Source: Desulfobacterales bacterium S5133MH16
GTDB lineage: Bacteria > Desulfobacterota > Desulfobacteria > Desulfobacterales > UBA11574
Reading direction: 5' to 3'
NCBI GenBank assembly: GCA_001751005.1
Contig: MAXL01000515.1
Coordinates: 1-5,834, forward strand
DNA length: 5,834 nt
Positions within the stretch are counted from its first letter, which is position 1, and every line of letters starts with the position of its first letter. Shown here one piece after another: positions 1 to 5,701 of the stretch. The translations under genes were made by a program, and so were the position numbers. The notes under the pieces were generated by a model that was not told where the DNA came from, searched no databases, and saw only the letters and a program-made list of their open reading frames with translations.

Positions 1-342
1 ACCCTGCCCACCTATGACGAACTCATCGGCCTGAAATGCTTACCGGAAACGTATAATAAGTACCTTCTTGAAATGATTCGCCCGGATTGTCTCAATGTGT
101 TGACCATCCATGCCGAAGTAGAAGGGATCAGTTGTCTCCCCCTGTTCCATGATTTTCTGGACAAAGCCCGGCAGCGGGATATCGTCTTCGAACCCCTTGG
201 TGATATTCTATGCCAAACCCAAAAAATAGTGGAATCAGGTATACACAAATCGACTGTAGCCGGAAGAGATGGCTGGCTGGCCTGTCAGGGCGTAATATCT
301 AACCAAGTTAAATCCATGAAAAAGCCTGCGAATGATGAATAA
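1..342 (+). CDS. arnD: ArnD, 4-deoxy-4-formamido-L-arabinose-phosphoundecaprenol deformylase (C-terminal part, 5' end outside window)
   Basis: The open frame runs from base 1 to a TAA and gives 113 residues of the C-terminus of a NodB-type polysaccharide deacetylase. The segment LPTYDE, the strand LTIHAEVEG with its conserved His, and the ending around GRDGWLACQ all match what I know of ArnD, whose tail carries a similar GREGWLGCQ. ArnD removes the formyl group from undecaprenyl-phosphate-L-Ara4FN at the inner membrane, making the lipid-linked L-Ara4N donor used by ArnT. The next gene, arnT, starts inside its last codons, the tight packing typical of the arnBCADTEF operon. The catalytic metal-binding residues near the N-terminus lie outside the window, so integrity of the whole gene cannot be judged. 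The visible part has no break. Confidence 0.9.
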   Translation, partial: TLPTYDELIGLKCLPETYNKYLLEMIRPDCLNVLTIHAEVEGISCLPLFHDFLDKARQRDIVFEPLGDILCQTQKIVESGIHKSTVAGRDGWLACQGVISNQVKSMKKPANDE

Positions 343-2041
343 ATTGAATAAACAGCAACCAATGCACGCCGAAAAACAACACGCTGTTCTGCTTCTATTA
401 TTTTTTTTAGTTTTATACATCCTGCCCCTTGGGGTCAGAGACCTCATCGTTCCAGATGAAACACGCTACGCCGAGATTCCCCGTGAAATGATTGCCGACG
501 GGGACTGGGTGGCGCCTCACCTTAACGGCGTAAGGTATTTTGAGAAACCAGTACTGGGTTATTGGGTGCACGCCGGCTCCATTTTGCTTTTTGGGGAAAA
601 CAACTTTGCCGTCCGCCTGCCGTCCGCTATGGCTGTCGGGCTGTCGGCCTTATTGATATATGTGCTGATTTGTCGGATACGCGATAATGAAGATAAAAAA
701 CGGAACAGTGTGGGCATTCTGACTGCGCTCATCTTTCTGACTTGCTTTGAGGTGTTTGGTGTGGGCAACAGCGCTGTGCTTGACAGCCTGTTATTATTTT
801 TCCTGACCGCCACCATAACCACCTTCTATTTCGCATCTGAAGCGCCGCCGGGGTCTGCGAGGGAAAAACGCTTTCTACTGCTGTCCGGTGTATCGTGCGG
901 CCTGGCCTTTCTGACCAAGGGTTTTCTTGCGTTTGCTGTGCCGGTTTTAGTACTGGCTCCCTATCTTGTCTGGCAGCACCGTTATTTTGACTTGTTTCGC
1001 ATGAGCTGGCTACCGATTCTTACCGCTGCACTTGTGGCATTGCCGTGGGTTATATTAATCCATCTAAGGGAACCTGATTTCTGGCGATTTTTTTTCTGGA
1101 ACGAGCATATTCGCCGCTTCATGGGCGACAACGCCCAACATAAAGAATCTTTCTGGTTTTTTCTCCTGACCGCACCGGGCATGTTCATACCCTGGACATT
1201 CATGACGCCGGCGGCCATGGCCGGGATAAAGGATACTTTCAATGATCAGGGCTCACAAGGCCGGTTGATTCGGTTATCCATCTGCTGGCTGGTGCTGCCC
1301 TTTTTGTTCTTCTCGGTTTCCAACGGCAAGTTGCTGACCTATATTCTTCCCTGTTTTCCCCCTTTTGCCATTCTCATGGCCTTTGGCCTTTTACATGTTC
1401 TCAAAAAAGAGGCGCGGAATAAATTTTTTCAGTGGGGAGCTGTTGGAAGTGCAATGTTTTTCGGTCTGATCCTGCTTGCCTTCGTGTATGTTCAGCTTTT
1501 TGGTTATAATGGGTTTCGTCCGTATAGCCAGCTTTGGAAAGCGGTGATAGCCGTTAATATCCTTGTTTTTATAATTCTGTTCTGTTGTTGGTCTTTCAGA
1601 AGCCAGGGAAGAATAAAAAAAATAATTTTATTTGGTCTTTCGCCATTTTTCTTATTTTTGACTGTCCACTTTGTTCTGCCCGACCTGACCATTGAAATAA
1701 AAACGCCGGGCATCCTGTTGGAACGTTATGGTCAAGGCATCGGTCATGATACGATAATCATTTCAGATGAAGATACGATAAGGGCTGTCTGCTGGTACTT
1801 AAAACGCAGTGATGTGTACGTGATAGGGGACGGCGGTGAACTTGACTATGGCCTGGCGTATGAAGATGCAGCCGGCAGAATGCTTGACATACAATCAGCC
1901 ATCCACCGTATAGACTCTAACCGAGGAAAAACAGTTTTAATTGCCCGGGTTAAAAGTATCAAGAGATGGCAGGACAAGCTCCCCAAACCTGTTTACCAGG
2001 ATGACAGCGGCCCGGAAGGGTATGTCATGTGGCGGTATTGA
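332..2041 (+). CDS. arnT: ArnT, undecaprenyl-phosphate-L-Ara4N transferase (lipid A aminoarabinose transferase)
   Basis: This 569-residue inner-membrane glycosyltransferase (GT83, GT-C fold) moves L-Ara4N from undecaprenyl phosphate to lipid A phosphates on the periplasmic side, reducing surface negative charge and hence binding of polymyxin and cationic peptides. After a first membrane helix (about 18-36), the family hallmark DETRYAEIPREM starts at residue 42, followed by the RYFEKP segment. Further conserved blocks are LTKGFLAFAVP (about 194-204), REPDFW (246-251) with WNEHIRRF just after it, and FFSVSNGKLLTYIL near 325-340. Many hydrophobic helices follow and then a soluble C-terminal domain. 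Length is close to the enterobacterial protein (about 550). The first ATG (332) overlaps the end of arnD by 11 bases; ATG 335 or ATG 362 are possible alternatives. No strong Shine-Dalgarno sequence precedes any of them, so translational coupling to arnD is likely. The gene appears intact. Confidence 0.95.
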   Translation: MMNKLNKQQPMHAEKQHAVLLLLFFLVLYILPLGVRDLIVPDETRYAEIPREMIADGDWVAPHLNGVRYFEKPVLGYWVHAGSILLFGENNFAVRLPSAMAVGLSALLIYVLICRIRDNEDKKRNSVGILTALIFLTCFEVFGVGNSAVLDSLLLFFLTATITTFYFASEAPPGSAREKRFLLLSGVSCGLAFLTKGFLAFAVPVLVLAPYLVWQHRYFDLFRMSWLPILTAALVALPWVILIHLREPDFWRFFFWNEHIRRFMGDNAQHKESFWFFLLTAPGMFIPWTFMTPAAMAGIKDTFNDQGSQGRLIRLSICWLVLPFLFFSVSNGKLLTYILPCFPPFAILMAFGLLHVLKKEARNKFFQWGAVGSAMFFGLILLAFVYVQLFGYNGFRPYSQLWKAVIAVNILVFIILFCCWSFRSQGRIKKIILFGLSPFFLFLTVHFVLPDLTIEIKTPGILLERYGQGIGHDTIIISDEDTIRAVCWYLKRSDVYVIGDGGELDYGLAYEDAAGRMLDIQSAIHRIDSNRGKTVLIARVKSIKRWQDKLPKPVYQDDSGPEGYVMWRY

Positions 2042-2278
2042 CAAATAATTTTTCATAAAAACATTGAGGCAATTTCAAAATGTTCAATTTTATCCAAGGT
2101 CAAGAAAGGCGAAAATTATAACCGCAGGAATACTTGAACTATTTCGAGGATTATAATTTGAGCCTGACGCAAAGATTGGGCAAAAGGGGACGTCTTGAAA
2201 CCGCCTCCATTTATTGTCATTTTAATTTGCCATATCACGACTATTTTGGTTTCTTGAATACAAAGAAACAGCAAATCC
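2042..2278. other. Noncoding gap inside the arn operon, probable dispersed intergenic repeat
   Basis: This 237-base stretch separates arnT from the arnE-like gene, whereas arnD and arnT overlap. The coding frame of arnT does not continue. The small reading frames here (an ATG at 2080 closing after 13 codons, a longer one from 2134) lack ribosome sites and run through a palindrome, so I do not call them genes. The text from about 2080 to 2278 resembles an intergenic sequence I associate with Desulfobacterota genomes, but that is recollection, not a search result. I see no convincing sigma70 promoter: the TATAAT at 2152-2157 has no suitable -35 box at normal spacing. No intrinsic terminator follows arnT. 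Confidence 0.45.
2113..2159. repeat. 47-base imperfect palindrome between arnT and arnE
   Basis: The outer arms AAATTATAA (2113-2121) and TTATAATTT (2151-2159) are perfect reverse complements. Inner bases 2127-2132 pair with 2140-2145 with one G-T wobble, 2134-2135 pair with 2137-2138, and the centre is G2136. The symmetry is too long for chance in so short a gap. It could be a folded RNA element, a binding site for a dimeric protein, or the core of a dispersed repeat. It lacks the GC-rich stem plus T-run of an intrinsic terminator. Confidence 0.7.
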
Positions 2279-2650
2279 ATGACCAGATATTTACCACTTA
2301 TTGTTTTAGGCGTAATGCTCAACGCTGCAGCCCAACTGGCTCTTAAGCAGGGGATGCGTAACATCGGCTATTTTGACTTCCGGTTGGAAAGCTGCAGCCG
2401 TGTTGTCATCGCCGTCGTTGCCAGTCCTTATATTCTGGCCGGGCTGGGATGTTACATTTTCAGCGTAGCGGTCTGGCTGCTGGTGCTTTCACGGGTGGAG
2501 GTCAGCTTTGCCTATCCGCTGCTTTCTATCGGCTACATCGTCACCGCTGTTGCCGGCCGGCTTTTTTTCAACGAATCCATGGACATAACACGCTGGGCCG
2601 GTATCATGGTGATTTGCCTGGGAGTCTGGCTGATTACCCGGACAGGGTAG
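2279..2650 (+). CDS. arnE: ArnE-like SMR/EamA-family flippase subunit
   Basis: This 123-residue protein has four predicted membrane helices (about 3-21, 43-68, 76-96 and 103-120), the size and layout of the small multidrug resistance fold. The first helix has NAAAQLALKQG, comparable to the GQLCQKQA stretch of ArnE. SFAYPLLSIGYI in helix 3 and the ending WAGIMVICLGVWLI are typical of ArnE/ArnF proteins. ArnE with ArnF is thought to flip undecaprenyl-phosphate-L-Ara4N to the periplasmic face for ArnT. Position downstream of arnT supports this role over a drug-efflux role. No arnF follows, so it may act as a homodimer or its partner may lie elsewhere. The ATG at 2279 is the only start that preserves the first helix; its ribosome site is weak. 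A generic SMR transporter is the main alternative. Confidence 0.8.
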   Translation: MTRYLPLIVLGVMLNAAAQLALKQGMRNIGYFDFRLESCSRVVIAVVASPYILAGLGCYIFSVAVWLLVLSRVEVSFAYPLLSIGYIVTAVAGRLFFNESMDITRWAGIMVICLGVWLITRTG

Positions 2651-2693
2651 GTAAAGGACTAAAACCTTCACCGGAAGGGCAAAACAATCTTTT

Positions 2694-2697
2694 AGGA
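2694..2697 (+). promoter_or_regulatory. Ribosome binding site of the response regulator
   Basis: AGGA lies 9 bases before the ATG at 2707. It decides the start: the same frame is open back to an ATG at 2449, but that extension would read through arnE out of frame and would put 86 unrelated residues before a canonical receiver N-terminus (KMLIVDDE). Confidence 0.65.
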
Positions 2698-2706
2698 CCC
2701 GCGATT

Positions 2707-3324
2707 ATGAAAATGTTGATTGTTGATGATGAATACTCGTTGCTGGAACAATTACAGAAAAGTTTAGAAAACCAGCGTTATATTGTAGAGACGGCAATTG
2801 ATGGCGAAGAGGCGTTAGACAAATTGTTCGAAACCCCTTTCGATTTGATTATTCTGGACATCATACTGCCAAAAATAGACGGGTTAACTGTTCTGGAACA
2901 GGCGCGAAAGGCCGGAATCAATACACCAGTGCTCATGCTCACCGCAAAGGGTGATTTAAAAGATAAAGTTAAGGGGCTTGATATCGGAGCGGATGACTAC
3001 CTGGCCAAACCGTTTTCTTTGGACGAGTTGTTGGCACGCGTACGTGCTTTGCTCAGACGATCCGGCAGCCAGTCTCAACCCGTGTTGCAGGTCCTGGACC
3101 CGCAGCTTGACACCATAAGCCGTGAGGTAACCAGGGGGGTGGGGGCGGTGGAACTGACTCCCAGAGAGTTCTCCATTCTGGAGTTTCTTCTTTACAATAA
3201 AAACAGAGTCGTATCACGCTTTAGCCTCGCTGAACACGTATGGGGGGATGACTTCGATCCCTTCACCATGTCCAATTTCATTGATGTTCATATCAAAAAT
3301 CTACGTCATAAAATCGGTGATTAA
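2707..3324 (+). CDS. OmpR/PhoB-family response regulator, truncated at the C-terminus
   Basis: The 205 residues hold a receiver domain (about 1-115) with all the expected residues: acidic pair D7/D8, phospho-acceptor D51 in LIILDIILPKIDG, T79 in MLTAKGD, and K101 in the LAKPF motif. A winged-helix DNA-binding domain follows (about 140-205), recognisable from ELTPREFSILEFLL, VWGDDFD and the recognition helix SNFIDVHIKNLRHKIGD. The protein then stops at TAA, whereas family members continue about 15-20 residues through the C-terminal hairpin (usually ending near RGVGY). That wing supports DNA contact, so binding is probably impaired. The bases after the stop encode the interior of a histidine kinase, so the missing end looks deleted, not naturally short. 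Location 56 bases after arnE suggests a PmrA-like role in controlling lipid A modification, but this is inference from position. Confidence 0.85.
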   Translation: MKMLIVDDEYSLLEQLQKSLENQRYIVETAIDGEEALDKLFETPFDLIILDIILPKIDGLTVLEQARKAGINTPVLMLTAKGDLKDKVKGLDIGADDYLAKPFSLDELLARVRALLRRSGSQSQPVLQVLDPQLDTISREVTRGVGAVELTPREFSILEFLLYNKNRVVSRFSLAEHVWGDDFDPFTMSNFIDVHIKNLRHKIGD

Positions 3325-3895
3325 GGAAAACCTTTTTCAGTTAAACAATCATGTATTGCGCATGGAACGACTGGTGAAAGATCTGTTGAATCTATCATCC
3401 TTGGAAACGATAACCGGCATCGATCCAAAGCCGGTTAATATAACCGAGCTAATGTCATCCTTAGCAGCAGATTATCGTCTTTTGGGTAAAGCTCAAAACG
3501 TTCAAATGGGTATCCACCTTCCCAGTGAGCTCATCATTCAGGGTGACGCGGATAAGTTAACCCGCGCGTTTTCAAATATACTGGATAATGCCATCAAGTA
3601 TAATATGGATGGTGGGTGGATTGAAGTGGTCGGCGACCAATCCGATATCGATCTGACGATAACGGTAACCAACACGCGTCCGGGCGTTGCCGAGGCTGAA
3701 ATCGACAAAGTGTTCGAGCAGTTCTGCCGAGTGGAACAGTCCAGGTCGCTTCAGCACGGCGGTTCTGGTTTGGGACTGGCCATTGTGAAGAGAATTGTCG
3801 AGCTTCACAATGGGAAGATAAAATTTGAGAGCAAACCAGGGGCTTGGACAAGGGTAACCGTTTCTCTGCCTCGGCGCCGGCAAACGACTTCATAA
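3317..3895 (+). pseudogene. Histidine kinase remnant: end of DHp domain plus HATPase domain, phospho-acceptor His missing
   Basis: The frame from 3317 to the TAA at 3893-3895 encodes about 192 residues. It opens inside the second DHp helix (NNHVLRMERLVKDLLNLSSLE), then a complete HATPase_c domain: N box with N87 and N91 in FSNILDNAIKYN, F box VFEQFCR (about 132-138), and G2 box GGSGLGLAIVKRI (from 148). The G1 position reads VTNTRPGV (about 117-124), with Asn for the usual Asp. The sensor, membrane helices, HAMP region and H box, normally 200 or more residues, are absent. The frame is offset from the regulator. GTG 3317 overlaps the regulator stop (GTGATTAA) and ATG 3362 is internal, so a catalytic-domain-only product could be made, but it could not autophosphorylate. 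It was presumably the cognate sensor of the preceding regulator. Confidence 0.85.
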
Positions 3896-4149
3896 TGAAA
3901 AATGCCGGCAAACGATCATTGCAATGGAAAGAAGTTTTTCACAGCAATGTATTCGCCTTAGGCCTGGTCAATTTTTTCACCGACCTTTCAACCGAGATGA
4001 TCTATCCACTTTTGCCGGTCTTTTTCAGCGGGCTCGTGCCACCGGCTGTAGGAGAGCTTACGTGCAGAACGATTTTCGCAAAAGGCAAGGACTTTCATGC
4101 CGTTCACGGCCTCCTCACCATGAGTCTTACCGCTTGCAGGATTTCTTAA
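3895..4149 (+). pseudogene. MFS transporter, N-terminal fragment only
   Basis: ATG 3895 overlaps the kinase stop (TAATG), so this was probably the third gene of the same operon and translated by coupling. The first 52 residues are a standard major facilitator N-terminus: a short cytoplasmic lead, then a first helix containing LGLVNFFTDLSTEMIYPLLPVFFSGL, a pattern seen in a subgroup of drug or metabolite MFS exporters. Full proteins have about 400 residues and 12 helices. After V52 (codon 4048-4050) the similarity ends. The remaining 32 residues to the stop at 4149 read antisense through an lpxK fragment and are not MFS sequence. The product cannot be a working transporter. Substrate is unknown. 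Confidence 0.8.
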
Positions 4150-4381
4150 CCCGGCAGGCATGTAAGAGCATCTGAAAACAGGTCTTCCGGCCGCGTATTT
4201 TTCAATAATAGTCCTGTCCTTTGCAGACATGCCTTCCGATCTCTTATGCCTGGTCAAAACAATGGCGTGTGCGCGCCTCAGGTGCGAGGCAGGTTCACGC
4301 AATCTCCCTCTCGGAAGCAAGATAACGGTTTCCTTGCATCGCACAGACAAAGATCGAGGTCACGTTCTAATAACCTACAGC
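4045..4381. repeat. 8-base inverted repeat bounding the lpxK fragment
   Basis: GCTGTAGG at 4045-4052 and its reverse complement CCTACAGC at 4374-4381 sit exactly at the two places where gene similarity breaks: the end of the MFS fragment and the end of the lptG fragment. The match does not extend beyond 8 bases on either side. In both genes GCTGTA is explicable as native coding sequence, and the switch to lpxK sequence follows it. The interval between the copies holds no transposase. It may reflect microhomology at joins, a recombination site, or coincidence. Confidence 0.55.
4078..4376 (-). pseudogene. lpxK: LpxK (tetraacyldisaccharide 4'-kinase) internal fragment, frameshifted
   Basis: Read on the minus strand, 4376 down to about 4326 encodes RLLERDLDLCLCDARKP, matching the LpxK segment that follows DDGFQH in intact proteins. 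A different frame then takes over at about 4325-4323 and encodes LLPRGRLREP, corresponding to the LpxK motif LLPAGPLREP, then LRRAHAIVLTR and on to KVLAFC (ending 4078). Between the halves about three residues (a GNG-like stretch) and the frame are lost, so a small deletion is likely. The N-terminal half with the Walker A P-loop and the C-terminal part are absent. LpxK phosphorylates the 4' position of the lipid A precursor at the inner membrane. This copy cannot work. Codons from 4077 to 4051 may be a few more degraded LpxK residues (NRSARKL), but this is uncertain. Confidence 0.8.
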
Positions 4382-4455
4382 ATGACAAACGCCAGGAATG
4401 TGAGGGCAAACAACTTCAGGTATTCTCTACTGATATATCGCGTGATAAGTGTCAT
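4375..4455 (-). pseudogene. lptG: LptG, N-terminal 26 codons only
   Basis: An ATG at 4455, 23 bases after the lptF stop, opens a frame whose product begins MTLITRYISREYLKLFALTF and continues LAFVML to a TAG at 4377-4375. This is the classic LptG/YjgQ start: a short amphipathic lead RYISREYLKLF followed by the first membrane helix. An AGGA (minus strand, 4471-4468) lies 12 bases ahead. Full LptG has about 350-360 residues, with six membrane helices and a periplasmic jellyroll domain. Here everything after the middle of helix 1 is gone and replaced by lpxK sequence. LptG pairs with LptF in the LptB2FG transporter that extracts LPS from the inner membrane. Confidence 0.8.
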
Positions 4456-4478
4456 GTTGTTAGCAATTCCTATATTCC

Positions 4479-5699
4479 TCAATCACTGCGCCCTGTTTTA
4501 CGTGAATGCCCCAAATTGCGAATCTGGTCGGACAGACGATTGAAAAGGGACAAAAGCCCTATAGGCTTTTCTGATGCAGCCTTTTGCAACATGAATATTG
4601 TCAGTGCCCCGATGACGATATTTGGAATCCACATCCCTAATGCAGGGGGATAGACGCCGGATTCTCCAAAACTTCTCCCTGTAGCAACGAGTATATAATA
4701 AAGGAGAAAAACTCCAAGACCGAGTGACACGCCTCCGGAAGAACCGGATATCCTGGTCTGAATTCCGAGAGGTACGGCAATCATGCCAAGAATGATGCAG
4801 GAGAGAGGGATGGCAAATTTCCTGTGAAGTTCCATAAGGTAAAGATTATATCTCACATCCTTGCTTTTGCTTGATCTGAGTTCTGCGATAAGCTGCGAGA
4901 CGGACATCTCGCCCCTTCCAATCCCGCCTTTTTTCTGTTTTCTCTCGAATTGCCTCAGATCGAGGGATAGTTCGTATGTGCTGAACCAAATAGTATCAGA
5001 GCTTGTCATCTCCTGGCTATCATAGTGAATACTGCCGTCAGTCAGTTTAAGTGCCAGTCTTTTTCTGTCGGGATCAGAGAGTATGACCCCCTTCTTGGCA
5101 ACAATCGTATGTGAGAGGCGTGGATCCCTCTTGTCCGAAATGAAGATATCTTCCAGATATTTTCCCGAAACATCAACTTCATTGGCGTAAAGGACTATGT
5201 CTTTGAATTCGTCATTGAAGTAACGAGGTTTTATTCCGATGTACGCCCTTTCGCGTGCCACGGAATAGACCAGCTCATTGAAGGCGCGAGTTCCTTTTGG
5301 CGTGGCATAGATAGCCATATAACTTGCGCACAGGTACGCGAATACGGAAAGAACAAAAACCGGCGGAAGTATTTGATAGAGGCTGATACCGGAAGCCTTG
5401 ATTGCGGTCATTTCGTTATCATGAGAAAGCCTCAAAAAAGTCAGAAGTACGGCGAGCAGCGTGGAAATGGGCAATGTAAATACAAAGGAATAAGGAAGAG
5501 TGTAGAAAATCAAGAGACCTATCGCGGATGGCGCCACCCCTTTGTTTATAGTAAGGTCCGCTAAAATGGATATTTGTGTAACCACCATAATGAAAGTAAA
5601 AGCAATAAGACTAATAAGAAAAAACTGAAAAAGCTCCTTTAGGATATATCGATGAAGGATAGATGGGGTCATTTGTGAGCAGGCCATTCTAAACCGCAT
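4479..5699 (-). CDS. lptF: LptF, LPS export permease (YjgP/YjgQ family)
   Basis: About 406 residues with the LptF/LptG layout: amphipathic start HRYILKELFQFFLISLIAF and helix 1 (about 24-46), helices 2 and 3 (about 60-130) flanking the motif DNEMTAIKASGIS, a periplasmic beta-jellyroll (about 135-280), then three C-terminal helices starting after the family signature ELHRKFAIPLSCIILG (about 291-306). With LptG and the ATPase LptB it forms the inner-membrane complex that loads LPS onto the periplasmic bridge. The frame opens at 5699, but ATG 5672 (giving MTPSILHRYILKE) matches the family start better and I prefer it; ATG 5687 is also possible. None has a strong ribosome site. The gene is intact, but its partner lptG directly downstream is broken after 26 codons. 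LptF rather than LptG is inferred from being first in the pair. Confidence 0.9.
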   Translation of the reverse strand: MRFRMACSQMTPSILHRYILKELFQFFLISLIAFTFIMVVTQISILADLTINKGVAPSAIGLLIFYTLPYSFVFTLPISTLLAVLLTFLRLSHDNEMTAIKASGISLYQILPPVFVLSVFAYLCASYMAIYATPKGTRAFNELVYSVARERAYIGIKPRYFNDEFKDIVLYANEVDVSGKYLEDIFISDKRDPRLSHTIVAKKGVILSDPDRKRLALKLTDGSIHYDSQEMTSSDTIWFSTYELSLDLRQFERKQKKGGIGRGEMSVSQLIAELRSSKSKDVRYNLYLMELHRKFAIPLSCIILGMIAVPLGIQTRISGSSGGVSLGLGVFLLYYILVATGRSFGESGVYPPALGMWIPNIVIGALTIFMLQKAASEKPIGLLSLFNRLSDQIRNLGHSRKTGRSD

Positions 5700-5701
5700 A
5701 A

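Noticed and set aside
2152..2157. TATAAT as a promoter for arnE
   Set aside because: It is part of the palindrome arm, and the nearest TTGAAC is only 11 bases upstream, too close for a sigma70 promoter.
2134..2346. 70-codon plus-strand frame in the arnT-arnE gap
   Set aside because: It starts inside the palindrome without a ribosome site, overlaps the start of arnE in another frame, and has no recognisable domain.
2449..2706. N-terminal extension of the response regulator frame
   Set aside because: It reads arnE out of frame. The canonical receiver start and an AGGA site place the true start at 2707.
3248..3316. Upstream start for the kinase remnant at ATG 3248
   Set aside because: The added residues are the regulator's DNA-binding helix read in the wrong frame, not kinase sequence.
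3316..3326. Programmed +1 frameshift joining regulator and kinase
   Set aside because: A one-base shift near GAT TAA would fuse the frames, but there is no stimulatory element, and both partners lack essential parts, so a deletion is simpler.
4552..4570. Hairpin AAAAGCC-CTATA-GGCTTTT as an intrinsic terminator
   Set aside because: It lies within the lptF coding sequence (codons for EKPIGLL), the stem is short, and there is no further T-run beyond the arm itself.
4229..4653. Two overlapping plus-strand frames of 104 and 135 codons
   Set aside because: They are antisense to the lpxK and lptG remnants and the end of lptF, have no domain or ribosome site, and are low-quality shadows.
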